Shown here piece by piece: positions 22,649 through 34,189 of a stretch of 64,000 nt of DNA. The notes under the pieces are model-generated. The model was not told the origin of the DNA. It saw only the letters and a list, made by a program, of their open reading frames with translations, and did no database searches. Source of the DNA: Saccharum officinarum (taxonomy: Eukaryota > Streptophyta > Magnoliopsida > Poales > Poaceae); the NCBI GenBank assembly GCA_020631735.1, contig CM036188.1, positions 9,714,214 to 9,778,213 of the forward strand, given 5' to 3'. How positions within the stretch are numbered: position 1 is the first letter of the stretch; every line of letters begins with the position of its first letter. The translations under genes and the position numbers were made by a program.

Positions 22649-25600
22649 TGTGGCAGAACCTCCTATGAAATTGGGCCCACGTGCACCTATCGTTGTCAAA
22701 ACAGACCTCGGATAGCGTACACGAGTTCCCAACAACTCAACAGGTCTGTCGGGTATCCTCGGGAAACCCGAATCAACCACGATTCTCTTTTCAAACAGGA
22801 TCCCAATCACATATATTGCAAATTACAATAGTTTATTCAAATATATACATCAGAGTAAAAGATAGCAGAAGTCTTATGATAACATAGTTTACAAACCAGT
22901 TGTTTTTAAACTTACAATACCATAAGTGTCATACAACCATAGTAGCAGGATAATATTACATTAACTTTATTTATCATACAAACTAGTGCCTTGTCCAAAG
23001 GCCATTCATCACTCCTCATCGTCATTGACTTCAAACACAGACATGCAGCAGGGACCAAAACAAGCCTGCGCATGCGACTCACCTGCAACAAGGGTTAACA
23101 AACCCTGAGTACAAAAGTACTCAACAAGACTAACCCAACGTAAAGGGTGTAAGACTTTTTGATATGCAGGGGTTGGGGCAAGGTAAGAATGTAGCAAGAT
23201 TCAAAGTTCTTTGCCAAAAGCTTAGTATTCTTATCCTATTTTCAAGTTTTATCCCTGAGACCTTTTAGTTCATTATCTCAACTAAATGTACATTTCCCAT
23301 ATTCCATTCCTTCTCATTCCATTCTGTTTCTCATATTTTAGTAATTCACCAGTCCTGCATTGCTTCTGTAATGAATCGAGTCTCCATATCCATGGAGCAC
23401 CGACAATTTGAATTGATTCAAGTCCCAGCTATGGATTGCTTATCACACGACATATGTAGAACTTAATCTTGCATATATCAACCTCGCTATCGGATCCTCC
23501 TATACTAAGTTGTCTCCATGCCACCCGACAGCACAGCACACCTCAAATCCGGCCACATTCCAGCCACAAGGGTACATGCTACTCCCGCCATCCCTCCACT
23601 CCTAGTGCGTGGGCATTCGTCTTAGTATCGGATTAGCCGAAGTAGGCTTACCGGAGTATGTGACCAGTACTACAAAGTGTCTCGTTCAGAAGATCCATAA
23701 TGAGTGGCCTTTAAGCGACATAGTCGGCAACATTACCCAACATTCAAGATAAGTCACCCGACTAGTCTCTAGTTCATTCTACCTTCTTTCTTTATTTGGC
23801 TAGAATGCCATCTTTGATTGTATCAAAACTTTTACTTTGAAAGCCTACCATAAAGCATACTAAGGATTCTATGCCTTTGTAATGAAATCATCTTCAAGGA
23901 TGGTAAACAATTAACAAGGTAGGCAATGCATCAAGTAGGTAACATTTGAATTAATCAACTTAATGCAATAAGTAACATAGGTGATAAACTTTTCAAAGTA
24001 ACAAGGTAATGGTTTAATGCATAAACCGGAGCTTGCCTTCGTTGATGATCTCAGGTTCCGGATCAGTACCACAATTATCGAATCCTGTGACAACCGGGGA
24101 TCCTTCTAGAACTTGCTCAACTAGAATTGTTTCACTCTCAAATTCTACACGAAATGATAACATATGCCTTAACATGATGATAATGTAAACATGATGCTTT
24201 CACGGTACATGAAATGTAAAAACACCCCGAATACGATTTACCTTCACGGTACAGTTGCAAGCCAACAAAACCAACTTGCAATCCTATCGTCAAGAACCAC
24301 ACATGTGACTTGACCAAATGAATCTTGAAACCCTACTAGTCACAAAACATGACCAAAACAAGATTCAACACTAATCAAACACTTAGGGTTTGCTTTTATT
24401 TATTTTTGAATTAATTTGGAAATAAGCCCAAAAATGAACTTGTTCCAAATGACCTCAAAATTTTATGTAGCTTCCTTATGTCAAATTAGTGTACCAAAAC
24501 AAATTTCATAATTTTTGGAATTATACATTGGCCTACAAAAATCATGGAAACTGCATTTTTTTAATTAATGGACTGAATATTTGAACATTAACAATTTGTT
24601 CAAATTTCAAGTTTCAAAATTTTAAACCATCCTAGAGCATGTACAGAGGCTACACACAAAATTTCAGAATTTTTGGAGCTATGATTATTTTCCTACAAAT
24701 TTCCAAAGATTCAGCACTATTCAAAATCAGAAAATAATAAAACCTCATTGTTCTTCTCCTTTCTCACTGACAGCCCGACCCCACTCATTAGTGACACATA
24801 CAGGTCACGGCAGCACTGCCATCACTGGCCGGCCCAAAATGCACCGACGGTGACGCTCCGGCGAGGCAGACCGCACCCAAATGATGTACACACTCCTACG
24901 AACCCATCCCAGCCCTCAGATCGGCAGAAGGCGCACCGGAGAAGGCTCCACACTGGCCATGGTGGCTCGGGCACGACGGCTCATGGCGTAACCCCGGCAA
25001 TGGCGCAGTAGAGTCTAAAACAAAGCGAGTATTGCATTCAGTAGCTCACCACGATCACACCGGTGCGTTTGGTGAAGACGAAGATGGTTTGGAACGGCCT
25101 GGCCACGTCGAGTCGATGGTGGCGGAGCTCCGGCCGGTCTCAGGGAAGAAGACGTTGCGCCAGGCGATTTCAGCCAACCCAAGCGACGTGAGCAAGTCGC
25201 AGAGAAGAGCAAGGCCGAGGCGATCGCGTTGGCGTAGCTGGGCACGACGGACGTGGCTCAACGGTGGCTACGGCGAGCAGCGGAGCTAGCTGGCGGCGGA
25301 GCAGAGCAGAGGGGAAAAACAGGGACGATGGCGGCGGCTGCTGCTATTTATAGCCGGGAAGGGGTTGCCCGGCGTCGACAGCGCACACCCGAGCTCGCCA
25401 TGTGCCGGCTGCGTGTCAACGTGCGAGGAAGCGGCGCAAAATGATCGGCGGCCATAACCGCGTGGCGTCGGCGGCAAGCATAGAGGTGGTGCTCGGCTGC
25501 TTTTCAATTTTGAAGTATTTACAGAATTGCCACTGCGTTAATTTTTCAAATTACTCACAAATTTTCTAAATAAGTTGGAAATCTCCAAAAATGAAAGTTG

Positions 25601-26188
25601 CTCAACTTTTCAAACTCTACCACTTTGCTTCAAGGAACATTTTCAAATTCTGCCTCCATTTTGAAATTTGATTTTGGGGTGCATTTAAGCATTTGAATCA
25701 TTTCAAAATTACTCCAAATTTTATATGTAAACTTGAAAAACTTTGAATATCAAAGTTGATCCACATAAAATAATCTTCAACTTTGCTTTTTGTCTCAACC
25801 CCAAATTCCAAATGGATTTTGAATTAGACAAAAGGGGCAAAAAGGACCTTTATGATTTGAATTTGAATTCAAATTTGATTTGTTTACCTTTTTACTTTAA
25901 CTTTGATTTTTGACCAGTAACATGGCCCATTAGGGTTATGATCTTTATTTAGGGTTTTGAATCACATCACATAAAATGACACATGGCCTCACATGATCAC
26001 ATGAAATTTGACCCTTGTGGTCATGATCTTTATTTAGGGTTTTGAATCACATCACATAAAATAACAACATTATGAAATAAAGCTTATTTAGTGAATGCAT
26101 TCAAAATTTTCTACTTTATGAATGCTTTGCAATGCATATGATGACATGTCAAATTTTAGTGCTAGGTCAAAACACCAGAGGTGTTACA
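22649..26188 (-). repeat. 5' LTR of chromovirus 1
   Basis: This 3540-bp LTR matches the 3' LTR throughout. It differs by an internal duplication near 25938-26060, where 'atgatctttatttagggttt' occurs twice, against once in the 3' LTR. Confidence 0.92.
25344..25352 (-). promoter_or_regulatory. LTR TATA box of chromovirus 1
   Basis: The minus strand reads TATAAATAG followed by a GC-rich stretch. It is conserved at the same place in the other LTR (16313-16321). It is the best candidate for the element's own core promoter. Confidence 0.6.
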
Positions 26189-27120
26189 GCTGCCATCCCC
26201 TTGACTACGTCGTCCTAGGAGGCCGGCCACCGGAGCTGATGGTGACCCATGACAGGGCATGGCACTGGTCAAGGAGTTCGCGGACAAGGGGAAGAAGGTG
26301 GTGGACAGCTACCAGCGCTATTGCAACATGTGTAACACCCGATCTACTTCTGGAAGATCCAAATGAAACATTTGCAGCGTATGTCTGAGACAGATGAGAC
26401 ACTTGAAACATACATCTGAAACACTTGCAAAAACACCTGCGAAAACTTAAAAAGTCATTTCAAAATATATGCAACATCTAGATTAAAATCCTTACAACAT
26501 TTGTGTAAAACATATACAACATCAAGACAAAATACTTGCAAACATATGTCTGAAAAACAGATGAAACATTTGGAACATGCATTTGCAATAAACGTGTGTA
26601 GCCATTGCTACATGTGCAATATCCTGATATACTTTTGCAACATCCATATGAAACACTTGCAACATACATATGACACATATGAAATACTTGAAACATACGC
26701 TCACAACATGCGCTTTTCAGCGCAATGCCACCTTGCTACTTAGACGAATGGAGGCTCGTCGTTGTAGAGCTCAACGTTGGCGCGAAGGCCGGTGGTAGTG
26801 AATGGAGTTCGCTAGTGTGGCAGCGGCGCGGGCAACTCGCGGGCGGTGCGGCGTCACAGGAAGCTCCTCCTCTCACCTGCTTGCTAGAGCATCCATTGTG
26901 GAGGCTCGCCGGCTCGATGGCTCGATGGAGGCGGCAGCGGCGAGCGGGCAGCACGGTTGAGGCGCCCGCGGTGCGCGGATGCGAGGTGTAGGCAAGCAGC
27001 GCGATGGAGAAGAAGCACAGTAGAGAGATTAGTTTTTCGTAAGGGGCACGGACGGGAGCGAGCGGATGCACGGTACCGAGTGGGGGAGCCACGTCCGTCC
27101 CTCCAGACACCCTCATAAGA
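26189..27120. repeat. Old Mutator-like repeat segment with degenerate ~20-25 bp repeats
   Basis: From 26330 to 26710 variants of 'gaaacacttgcaacatac' and 'atctgaaaca' recur many times on both strands in decayed form. This is a texture common in grass Mutator-type repeats. A GC-rich stretch follows (26725-27115) and ends 'cgtccgtccctccagacac', resembling a terminal repeat. At 26260-26340 a short frame reads MALVKEFADKGKKVVDSY, perhaps a captured exon of unknown origin. The boundaries are not certain. Confidence 0.45.
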
Positions 27121-28507
27121 GCATTAGCGTTATAGATTCCGAGATAGCACCTGGGGTTGTTTTGCCTCTGAATCTACCAAACGGGTGAAAGGCTAGCTTC
27201 TCAACGCTTGGAGTCCCAAGAAACATGATGAGACAAGTCGAGGGTAGGAGGTGGAGCTGAAAAGAGTAGCTTCTATCTACTCTCTCTCATATTTACTATA
27301 AAAAAATATTTTACTAAACGCTTTTCTAAAATGGGAGCTGCTATTTCTCATATGCCTAATTTTAAAGTTTTTTTTTCATGTGATGAATAGTAGCCATTAG
27401 TCTTAAATCCAACCATTCAGAAAACCAGCACTATACATCTACTTTCTTTCTCTCTCTCTCGATCTTTCTCCCGATCCTTGATTTCAGGCATCTGTACTAT
27501 GAAAACGTGTTCTAAAAAGTTTTTTATGAAGTCCAATCCAAAAAAGGTACTCCACTAGTAAAGTAGAGTTGTACCAAACGGATCCTAAGTTTTTTTTTAA
27601 CTTAAGATTCTGCAACGCGCCACGAGGAACCGTCTTTGTCACGCAATTTATGCAAAAATGCCCCTCCTCCGCTCGAACTAGGTTAATTACCATAGAGACA
27701 ACGAGCTTATGATCTCGGGAAGTGATGGCACGACCGCATGCTCGAAGTAAAATCACAAACCGAAGCATGCAACGTTGTACATGAAGCTCCTAGTCGACAC
27801 CTCATCCCTCGATCCGGTGCGGCATGAAGGAGCAACTAGACATGGCACCGGTCATCCGATGCCAAAATTGCTTGTTTGCCCATTGAAAGTCTTGGTTTAG
27901 TTTTGATAATTGACTAACAGCCTTAGGTGGACTAAAGTATTTCATGTGAGATGAGAAGGTATTTAGTCCACACAACACTAGGTTGAGCAAGCAATGAAAG
28001 TCATGGAGGGGAGATGGCTTCTGCATATGATACAAGTGCTCAACTAGTGGCAGTTTGAAAATGGGTTTGAAAACCTTTGTGAAATGATTTGAAAAATGCT
28101 AACTGAAACTAAATGCTAACTTAAACTAAACCTTTGTGAGGAAGCCCCTGCAGTATAGGTCTCCTGGTTGGCTGGCGACACCAGGGCTAGCCTAGGTAGG
28201 TACTGGACCGCCATGAGGTTTGAGCGGCCCAACGGGAGGTCTGACCGTGGGCCTATTGATCGGCGGGGAAATTTAAATGTGGGGCGTGCTTTCTCCAGAG
28301 GTCGAGGCAAGCGAAGGCCGGAGCAAAGGGGCCTGGCCCGTCTGCACGTGGAAGAAACAGAGATGAGTCCCTTCTGCCAGGATTATCTAAGAGATGCTTG
28401 TGCAGTTGTGCCTTGTTGCAAAAACAGCTGGCTGTACATAGAACATCCCAAATAACAATTTATTATGCATGTGTGTCGAGAGGACCATAAATTACACAAA
28501 ATTATTA
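27121..28507. other. Unassigned repeats, no gene
   Basis: A T/C-rich run lies at 27441-27475. Bases 27880-28130 resemble a degraded Copia LTR ('agtcttggtttagttttgat'). Bases 28130-28440 are GC-rich with only short open frames, none recognisable. Confidence 0.4.
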
Positions 28508-28836
28508 GGGCATGCTCGGTTTCCCTCGACTAAAATTTAGCTACTAAAACTAGTGACTAAACTTTAGACACCCATGTTTGGTTCTAGTGACTAAAAGCGA
28601 CTAAAGGTCATTAAAGCAGTTCAACAAAAAACCAACTACCCCTAATGAATGTCCAAATCAGCATGGGGATCAGCAATAACGAGGGGCAGTCCTTGTCCAC
28701 CGGGCACATTAGCCCACTTTTAGCTACTCTTGAGTGATTAATGTAACTAAACTACTTTAGTCCTTTTTAAGTCGATTTGTTTGGCAGTGTAGTAGCTAAT
28801 GTAATTAAAGTTTAGTAGGGGTAACCAATCCTTGGT
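28508..28836. mobile_element. Tourist-like MITE
   Basis: Inverted ends of about 35 bp are diverged but alignable: 'gcatgctcggtttccctcga' then 'ctaaaatttag' on the left, and 'ctaatgtaattaaagtttag' then 'taggggtaaccaa' on the right. The interior is rich in 'gactaaa' and 'ctttagtc' motifs. The exact target site is unclear. Confidence 0.55.
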
Positions 28837-29043
28837 TGGACGGGAGATAGGAGAATATTCACGGTACTATTATTTAATTTGGCATGAAATGCATGGTCTC
28901 CAGAGGCAAATTTAGAATTCATCGTCATCATCAAATACAAATAGGCACAGATGCATTTGGAGAGATTCTTGGAACAAACCACGAACCAGCAACACACAAC
29001 TAACTCGAGTCTCGAGCCAGCAAGTCCACACCACACATGATGA
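28837..29043. other. Unassigned spacer
   Basis: A short AT-rich stretch ends in the left target copy CATGATGA (29036-29043). No gene is seen. Confidence 0.4.
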
Positions 29044-29243
29044 CAGTGACGAAGCCAGCGGTGGGGCTAGGGGGGGCTCTAGCCCCTCCTACCAATCCTG
29101 GGCACGTGGAGCCCCCCTAAGTCCTCTCTTAAAATTTTATGCATATATGCATTAGGTAGGAGGGGATAAGGTTAAGAGAAGATAAAAAAAGTCTCTATTC
29201 TTTTGTTCAGCCTCTCCTAATTTTTTTTCTGGCTTCGTCACTG
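29044..29243. mobile_element. hAT-type MITE, perfect 15-bp TIR and 8-bp TSD CATGATGA
   Basis: The ends CAGTGACGAAGCCAG and CTGGCTTCGTCACTG are exact complements. The direct repeats CATGATGA at 29036-29043 and 29244-29251 are exact. Length is 200 bp. Perfect ends and target copies suggest a recent insertion. It lies 26 bp left of the CACTA terminus. Confidence 0.93.
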
Positions 29244-29285
29244 CATGATGATGTGCACTACCCACATGGCACTACGTCAAAAAAC

Positions 29286-29490
29286 ATTTGTAGGGGCGGT
29301 TCCTAGGCCGCCCCTACAAATCTATTTGTAGGGACGGCTCTTATTACTAGCCGCCCCTAAAAATCAATTTGCAGGGGCGGCTGGAAACACTAGCCGCCCC
29401 TACAAATCGATTTGCAGGGGCGGCTGTAGTACCAGCCGCCCCTACCAACGGGTATTTGTAGGGGCAGTTCAATCTAGAACCGCCCCTACA
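29286..29490. repeat. CACTA subterminal inverted repeats
   Basis: Five hairpin-forming units pair 'tttgtaggggcggct' with 'agccgcccctacaaat', each separated by 8-15 bases. They are presumed binding sites for the element's transposase. Confidence 0.88.
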
Positions 29491-30039
29491 GTACGTTTTC
29501 CCGCAAAAAAATCGCTTTTTCAATTCAAAATCGCTTTGCCAAACGTCCCACAACCAACGTTCCGAACCGCGTTCATGTTGCCGAACGCCCCGTGACCAGC
29601 GTTCGCGTTGCCGAACACCCCGCGACCGCGACTACAAACATAAGAGTATTCTATAAACTACAATTACAAGTCCAATTCACATGAATATATACAATCCATC
29701 ATTAAATATACAAATTCCATACACATTGTTATCAACGTCCTAGAGCTAGCCTTTCTGTCTCACGAAGGTGTTGGTACTGAGGATTTGTACCTAACTCAGA
29801 CTCTCAGTCATGGTAGGCGCCTCTGACGTGTACAATCTGGTCCAATATGAAGTTGCAAAGGTCGCCGACGAGCTCTAAGAGTTGGTCATCCTTGTATGGG
29901 TCTCTTTTCATTCCTTTCTCTTCTCTCCACTACAAGAAAACAAGTTTCGGTTTAGTATTTCATACCATTTACGAAGTTTTTATACTATGGGTGAAGAGGT
30001 TCAAACTTACCCTTAAGGGGTGTCTCCTGTAGGCACCGG

Positions 30040-32345
30040 TGTTACCCATCATAGAACATATATAGTATCCACAATGTACACTCCCAGGCTTCTGCTTGGG
30101 GCACTGTGTGTTTTGCATATGAAAATATTTAGTAATGCTTTTGACAGCCATGTAACGGAGTACTGAAGAAGTAAGTTACACTTACCGCATATAGTGTTTT
30201 TATAGCCAGCTTTTTCTTCCTTGCTGGATCATGCCTTCCATGATGATTAGTGACATAGAACCTAAATGCCATGTTCGAATTATTTTAGCAAATACAACTT
30301 GTTAGTATCCAAAAGTGAACGTTACAAGTATGTATACAAACATATAAGCTAATGAGGATTGTCGATATGTATACGTCTTGAGAATCGATATGAAGTCTTT
30401 GTATGTCACCGTGTCCTTATCTAATGAATCAAAGACCCATGCCATGCTCCTCCCGATATCGACGGCTATACAAATCAAGTGGTTGCTGCATGGATTTAAT
30501 CATAGAACTAGATAAGCTCTTTTGCATCGAATGAAATATATCGAACAAAGCTTTAAGTATAGAGTTGAGCTTACTCGAAGTTGTATGGTAGCCATATAGT
30601 AGAGTGGTGTTGGAGATTTTTAAAAGCCAAGGCAATGTATGCCGCAACCTTAAGGGACTCTTCCCTTAGCTTCGCACTACGGATGCGCTCTTTCTCCCGA
30701 AGAGTCTTTGCAGCTGCTAGCTCTTTGGCATCCAGTGTCCACCGTTTAGGGTAATTAAAATTTGTTTGGGCTATAGCTTGAGGGTCTACATACCCGGCTT
30801 TCACACTTGGCATTTGTTTGACAATGTGCACTTGCATTCTACAAATCACGGCGTGGGTTAGTTACAACAAAATTCAAAGATTACATTCATATCATATCGG
30901 GAGGACAAGGACTTACAGGCACCACGTGCGAATTAGATTCATCTCCATTTCTCCCAGGTGAAAGCATGTGTGCATGTCATTGAAGTCAAAGACAATTTTC
31001 CCGGCTGGACTTCCAAATGTGCCGGTGGGAAAGCATGCTTGTATGATATCTATGCTCGTTGGGAGAACACACAAGTACCAATCATGGAACCTTCTCATTC
31101 CAAGTGGTAGGCGCTGGATGTCCCGGTTTGGTAGGAAGGGCTTGCCTCTTTCATATTTTTTCGGGCAATCCTTTGACCATTCGATGGCATCAACATTTGG
31201 ATACTGCTTTGCAATTTGGTGGAGTTTGCTACTGACGGCCTCCTCAGAACCCCGTGATGGGACTTTTTTTAACTTGGTTTTCAGGCTTGAACTGATCATG
31301 GGAATACCACTTGGACACCGATGAGACGTCTTTGATCGGAACATAAACTGGCCTTATGTTGATTGGAATCTTCTTTCGGAGTTCCCATTCAGGCACATCC
31401 TCATCTTCTTGTGCATCACATTCTTCAGGAGACACTCGTTGTTCATATATCGGTTGTGCTTGTTGAGAAGATTGTGGCATCTCATGATGCACTTGCCCGG
31501 TACGAGCTGGACAAGGTTGTGGCATCTCATCAGGCACATGCTCGATAGGAGGCGGGGAAGAATGTGGCATCTCAGGAATGTGGGGTTCACGAGACGGTGA
31601 AAATATCTCCCCGTCCTCAACAACTCGCTCCAAATTTGGGAGAGGGAGAGGCGACGAAGAAGCAGTCAATATAATGTCCCGTTTGTGCCAGAGGATGAAC
31701 TGCCCCATAACGTCTCCGAGTAACACCAGCCCCTCGGGAGTTACGTAGTCTATCCTCCACTGCATGAACTCGGGCTTCACTGTATGCACCTCGACCCTAG
31801 TGTATTCCGACGATATCTTATTATTGTGGTGTAAGCTACCGGGAGGATGTGCCACACCCGTTGCCACCTCCATCACAGTGTTCTATCGGCCGCTGAGAAA
31901 CACCAAGGTGCAACTAGTAGGTTCCTGTATGAGATCGACTGGGGTTGTGGCTGCAGTGGAACCTTGGCCGCTAGAAACTTTCGGAGGGCTGCCAACTAAT
32001 GCCAGTTCTCCCAGCAGCGTCACTAATATACGTGGCTCCGTAGACATTCCTTGCTCCTCCAGCGCCTTCGCAACTAGAGCCTTCACTTGGAGCTCAAGAC
32101 TAGTCTCCCGGTCTCGGCCATGTTTCTTGTACATGTGCCTGTCCTCTTCGAATCCTTGCTTCCAGGTCATCCTTTTCCCTAGCCCCCTGGTGCGGCCTGT
32201 GTGCTCCTTGTTTCCCAAGCCAAGGCTAAGCTCGTCCCTCTCTTTGGAAGGATTGAATGAGCCCGTCTCTTTATCTTCAGCATATTTCAGTATCCTTGAT
32301 GCCGCCTCTTGGGTCTCCGGCTTATCAAACTTAAGATTACCTGGA
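30040..32345 (-). pseudogene. CACTA-encoded protein with Ulp1-like (C48) cysteine protease region, degenerate
   Basis: The minus-strand reading runs through several exons. Exon region 32345-31883 carries LGLGNKEHTGRTRG, then a stop TAG. Region 31880-31244 encodes the conserved EVATGVAHPPG, YTRVEVHTV and LGDVMGQFILWHKRDI of CACTA proteins and a P/E/Q-rich linker. A frameshift near 31270 leads to 31340-30913 (VDIIQACFPTGTFG, the start of the Ulp1-like part). Then come 30849-30571 (QMPSVKAGYVDPQ), about 30455-30360 (WVFDSLDKDT, with the likely catalytic Asp) and 30151-30040 (SVHCGYYIC, with the likely catalytic Cys). Such proteases are usual passengers of grass CACTA elements, and their substrates are unknown. 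The main transposase (TNPD-type) is not found here. Broken by one stop and one frameshift at least. Confidence 0.78.
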
Positions 32346-32427
32346 AGACAAGGAATCCTAGGGCAGGCGCGCGCACGAAGACGTGTTGGATGAAAGCGCT
32401 TCCTATCTTTTAGGTGTATAATAATAA

Positions 32428-32600
32428 GGGGCTCTTGCGTTTGTACCTTTGTTTTGTATTAACATTATGATTTTACCTCTATTTTTTTGAGTTTGTGAAT
32501 TTACCCCTATGATTTCAACACGAAGCATCAGTTTGCCCCTGCTCCATCATCACCCCTAACGGTGTTAAACTTTGTAAAAATGACATGAATACCCATGCGA
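32428..32600. repeat. Left long terminal inverted repeat of the Pack-MULE
   Basis: It begins GGGGCTCTTGCG and pairs with 34405-34597, which begins GGGAAAATTGTG on the other strand. Identity is moderate, with several small gaps, so the element is not very recent. Confidence 0.75.
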
Positions 32601-32749
32601 TTTTGCCCCTGTTTGTTATGCCTAATTGTGATTTTACCCTGATATAGAATTAGACTTTTTTATTGTAAGCTGACAATTGATTAAATTTGGTCAAACATAT
32701 TTGGCACAACTTGCAATTATTTGAACTCAGATTTAATATTGATAAATAT

Positions 32750-34189
32750 TCAAAATTTTGGCAGCTCCTTTGCTAGATTTTTGGCCCTGAGTTTGGAGGT
32801 CCAACGAACATAAACCTTGCTGTATGGAGGTCTAAAAGCAAAACTCAGGTTGTACAGATTGTAGTACCACAGCTTGCATCCAGAGTCATACACATATGCG
32901 ACACAGTAGCATTTGCTGAGATAGGCTTGCTTACAATCCTCATCACTTCTTGCTAAATCATTCTGAGAATCATAAGGGAGCCCCTGCAGCTTGTCCAGCA
33001 GGATAAAAGAGTCATCATGTTCAGTCTGGCCATTCGTCTCGCAGCTCAATGGAAGAGATCTCGGTCTCGAGCAACGGATCCGAGGTTCCACTCAGCGGGA
33101 TAGGAAGGCTCAAATCCATCGACGCAATCGCATTTGCCATTGCTTGTGCAAGCACCGAAATTGCCACAAAAGAAGCCACTGTTTTTGCAATATGAAGGGA
33201 AGGTCCACCAACGAGGTACCCAACCACTGCTATTGGCCGCTGCAGAATCCTCTGACCACCGCATCAAGCTGACTTGCCCTAGGAGGAACTGCAAGAACTC
33301 GGTCAGATTAGGGCTGTCCGGAGGATTCAGCACCAGTGAGCTGCCGTTGTCTTGTGATGTCACCATCCAATCCGGGAAGGTCCCAAGGCTGGGATGCTCA
33401 TCGGTGGTGAGCACGAACCCGTTTCTCCTGCTCCGGTCGACGCCGACGCTGCCATTGTGCGAGTAACTGTTGTACGTCAAGGAGATGTTGGCTCCCGTGT
33501 TGCCGGCGAGCCCGAGCCTGGTGCCGGGGAGCAGCGAGTCGCCGGGGAAATCGAAGCTCTGCCACAGCACCCGCGAGGCGTTGGCCTGGTCCCTCACCAC
33601 CATGTTGTCGTCGCCAAGAAGCACCGCGGCCGCGGTAGGAGGCGGCGGCCCCGCCCCCGCCACGGGCGAACACCAGTGGGTAGACCCGGCCTCCGTGATG
33701 CACAGGCTGCCAGCGAAGACCTCCAGCGCCACGGCGGAGAGGTCGGAGATGCCAACCTTGTCCCCGACCCAGAACGTGGGGCTTGTGCTCGGCATCCTCT
33801 TGAACCGGACGCCCAGAAAGCGGTGGATGCCGGCTCCCGGGGCGAAGAATCTCAGCTCGAAGTCGCCATTCTTGGACACAAGTGTCTGGTTCCCGGAGAT
33901 GCCCGCGCCTGGGAGGATGGTGTCCGTCGCCAAAGCAGCGACGACCAGCAGGAGGAAGAAGACGAGGAAGCCGCGACCCTGTGGGGCGGGGGACGGGGCG
34001 GTGGCCGAGGCCCCAGCCGCACCGCAGCGGGCGCGAGCCAGGGGGAAGGGTCGGGGCGGAGCCCGCCGCAGGCCACGTGGAGCCCCAGCCACTACGGACA
34101 CGAGCCTGGGGAGGAGCGGGGCGGAGTGAGGATGAGCTACGCCGTCGCCAGTAGTCGCGCCGCCACCGGTACTCCCCAAACCCTACCAT
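32750..34189 (-). pseudogene. Captured G-type lectin S-receptor-kinase ectodomain (no kinase)
   Basis: The main frame (34179-33046, 377 codons) shows a hydrophobic signal/anchor-like segment (FLVFFLLLVVAALATD, near residue 100), then a B-lectin domain (about 105-230, including SKNGDFELRFF and VLWQSFDFPGDSLLPG), an S-locus glycoprotein domain (about 235-340) and an EGF-like cysteine cluster (CKNSGFFCGNFGACTSNGKC). After a frameshift near 33075 the PAN/apple domain continues in another frame (33030-32760: SDEDCKQAYLSKCYCVAYVYD, then PPYSKVYVRW). The transmembrane helix and kinase expected downstream are absent, where the terminal inverted repeat begins. In its parent gene this part would face the cell wall and recognise ligands. 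Here it is a transposon-carried fragment; I cannot say whether it is transcribed. A fused GC-rich N-terminus (residues 1-90) has no family likeness. Confidence 0.82.

Larger units (their letters stand above)
13221..26188 (-). mobile_element. Ty3/gypsy chromovirus 1 (Tekay/Del-like), LTR-internal-LTR-partial leader
   Basis: Read on the minus strand the order is 5' LTR (26188-22649), primer binding site, leader, gag-protease-RT-RNaseH-integrase-chromodomain (22262-17303), polypurine tract, 3' LTR (17131-13618), and then a second primer binding site and leader (13617-13221) that stops just after the first few bases of the upstream ORF. LTRs begin TGTAACACC and are about 3.5 kb, typical of Tekay-type chromoviruses. 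The extra leader means that a third LTR-bound unit once lay to the left, or that unequal recombination took place. No target duplication can be verified because the left end is truncated; the right flank is GCTGC. Confidence 0.92.
29270..32427 (-). mobile_element. Truncated CACTA (En/Spm) element
   Basis: The left terminus CACTACGTCAAAAAACA is followed by a dense subterminal array (29286-29490) of 'gtaggggcggct' in both orientations, the hallmark of grass CACTA elements. The minus-strand gene at 30040-32345 belongs to it. No matching right terminus is seen. Its DNA is cut at 32427 by the Mutator-like element, and I cannot show that it resumes after 34607. Confidence 0.8.

Noticed and set aside
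13618..26188. Reading 13221-17131 and 22257-26188 as one pair of 3.9-kb LTRs
   Set aside because: Both blocks contain the primer binding site at the same internal place (13604-13615, 22635-22646). The true LTRs therefore stop at 13618 and 22649 and the remainder is duplicated leader.
13140..27115. Chromovirus 1 inserted into a single Mutator-like element with ends at 13140 and 27115
   Set aside because: The end-like sequences resemble each other only weakly and no matching 9-bp target copies were found.
29929..29945. CACTACAAGAAAACAAG as a second CACTA terminus
   Set aside because: The string fits a CACTA start, but no inverted partner or 3-bp target copy was found, and it lies within the 3' part of the CACTA element already described.
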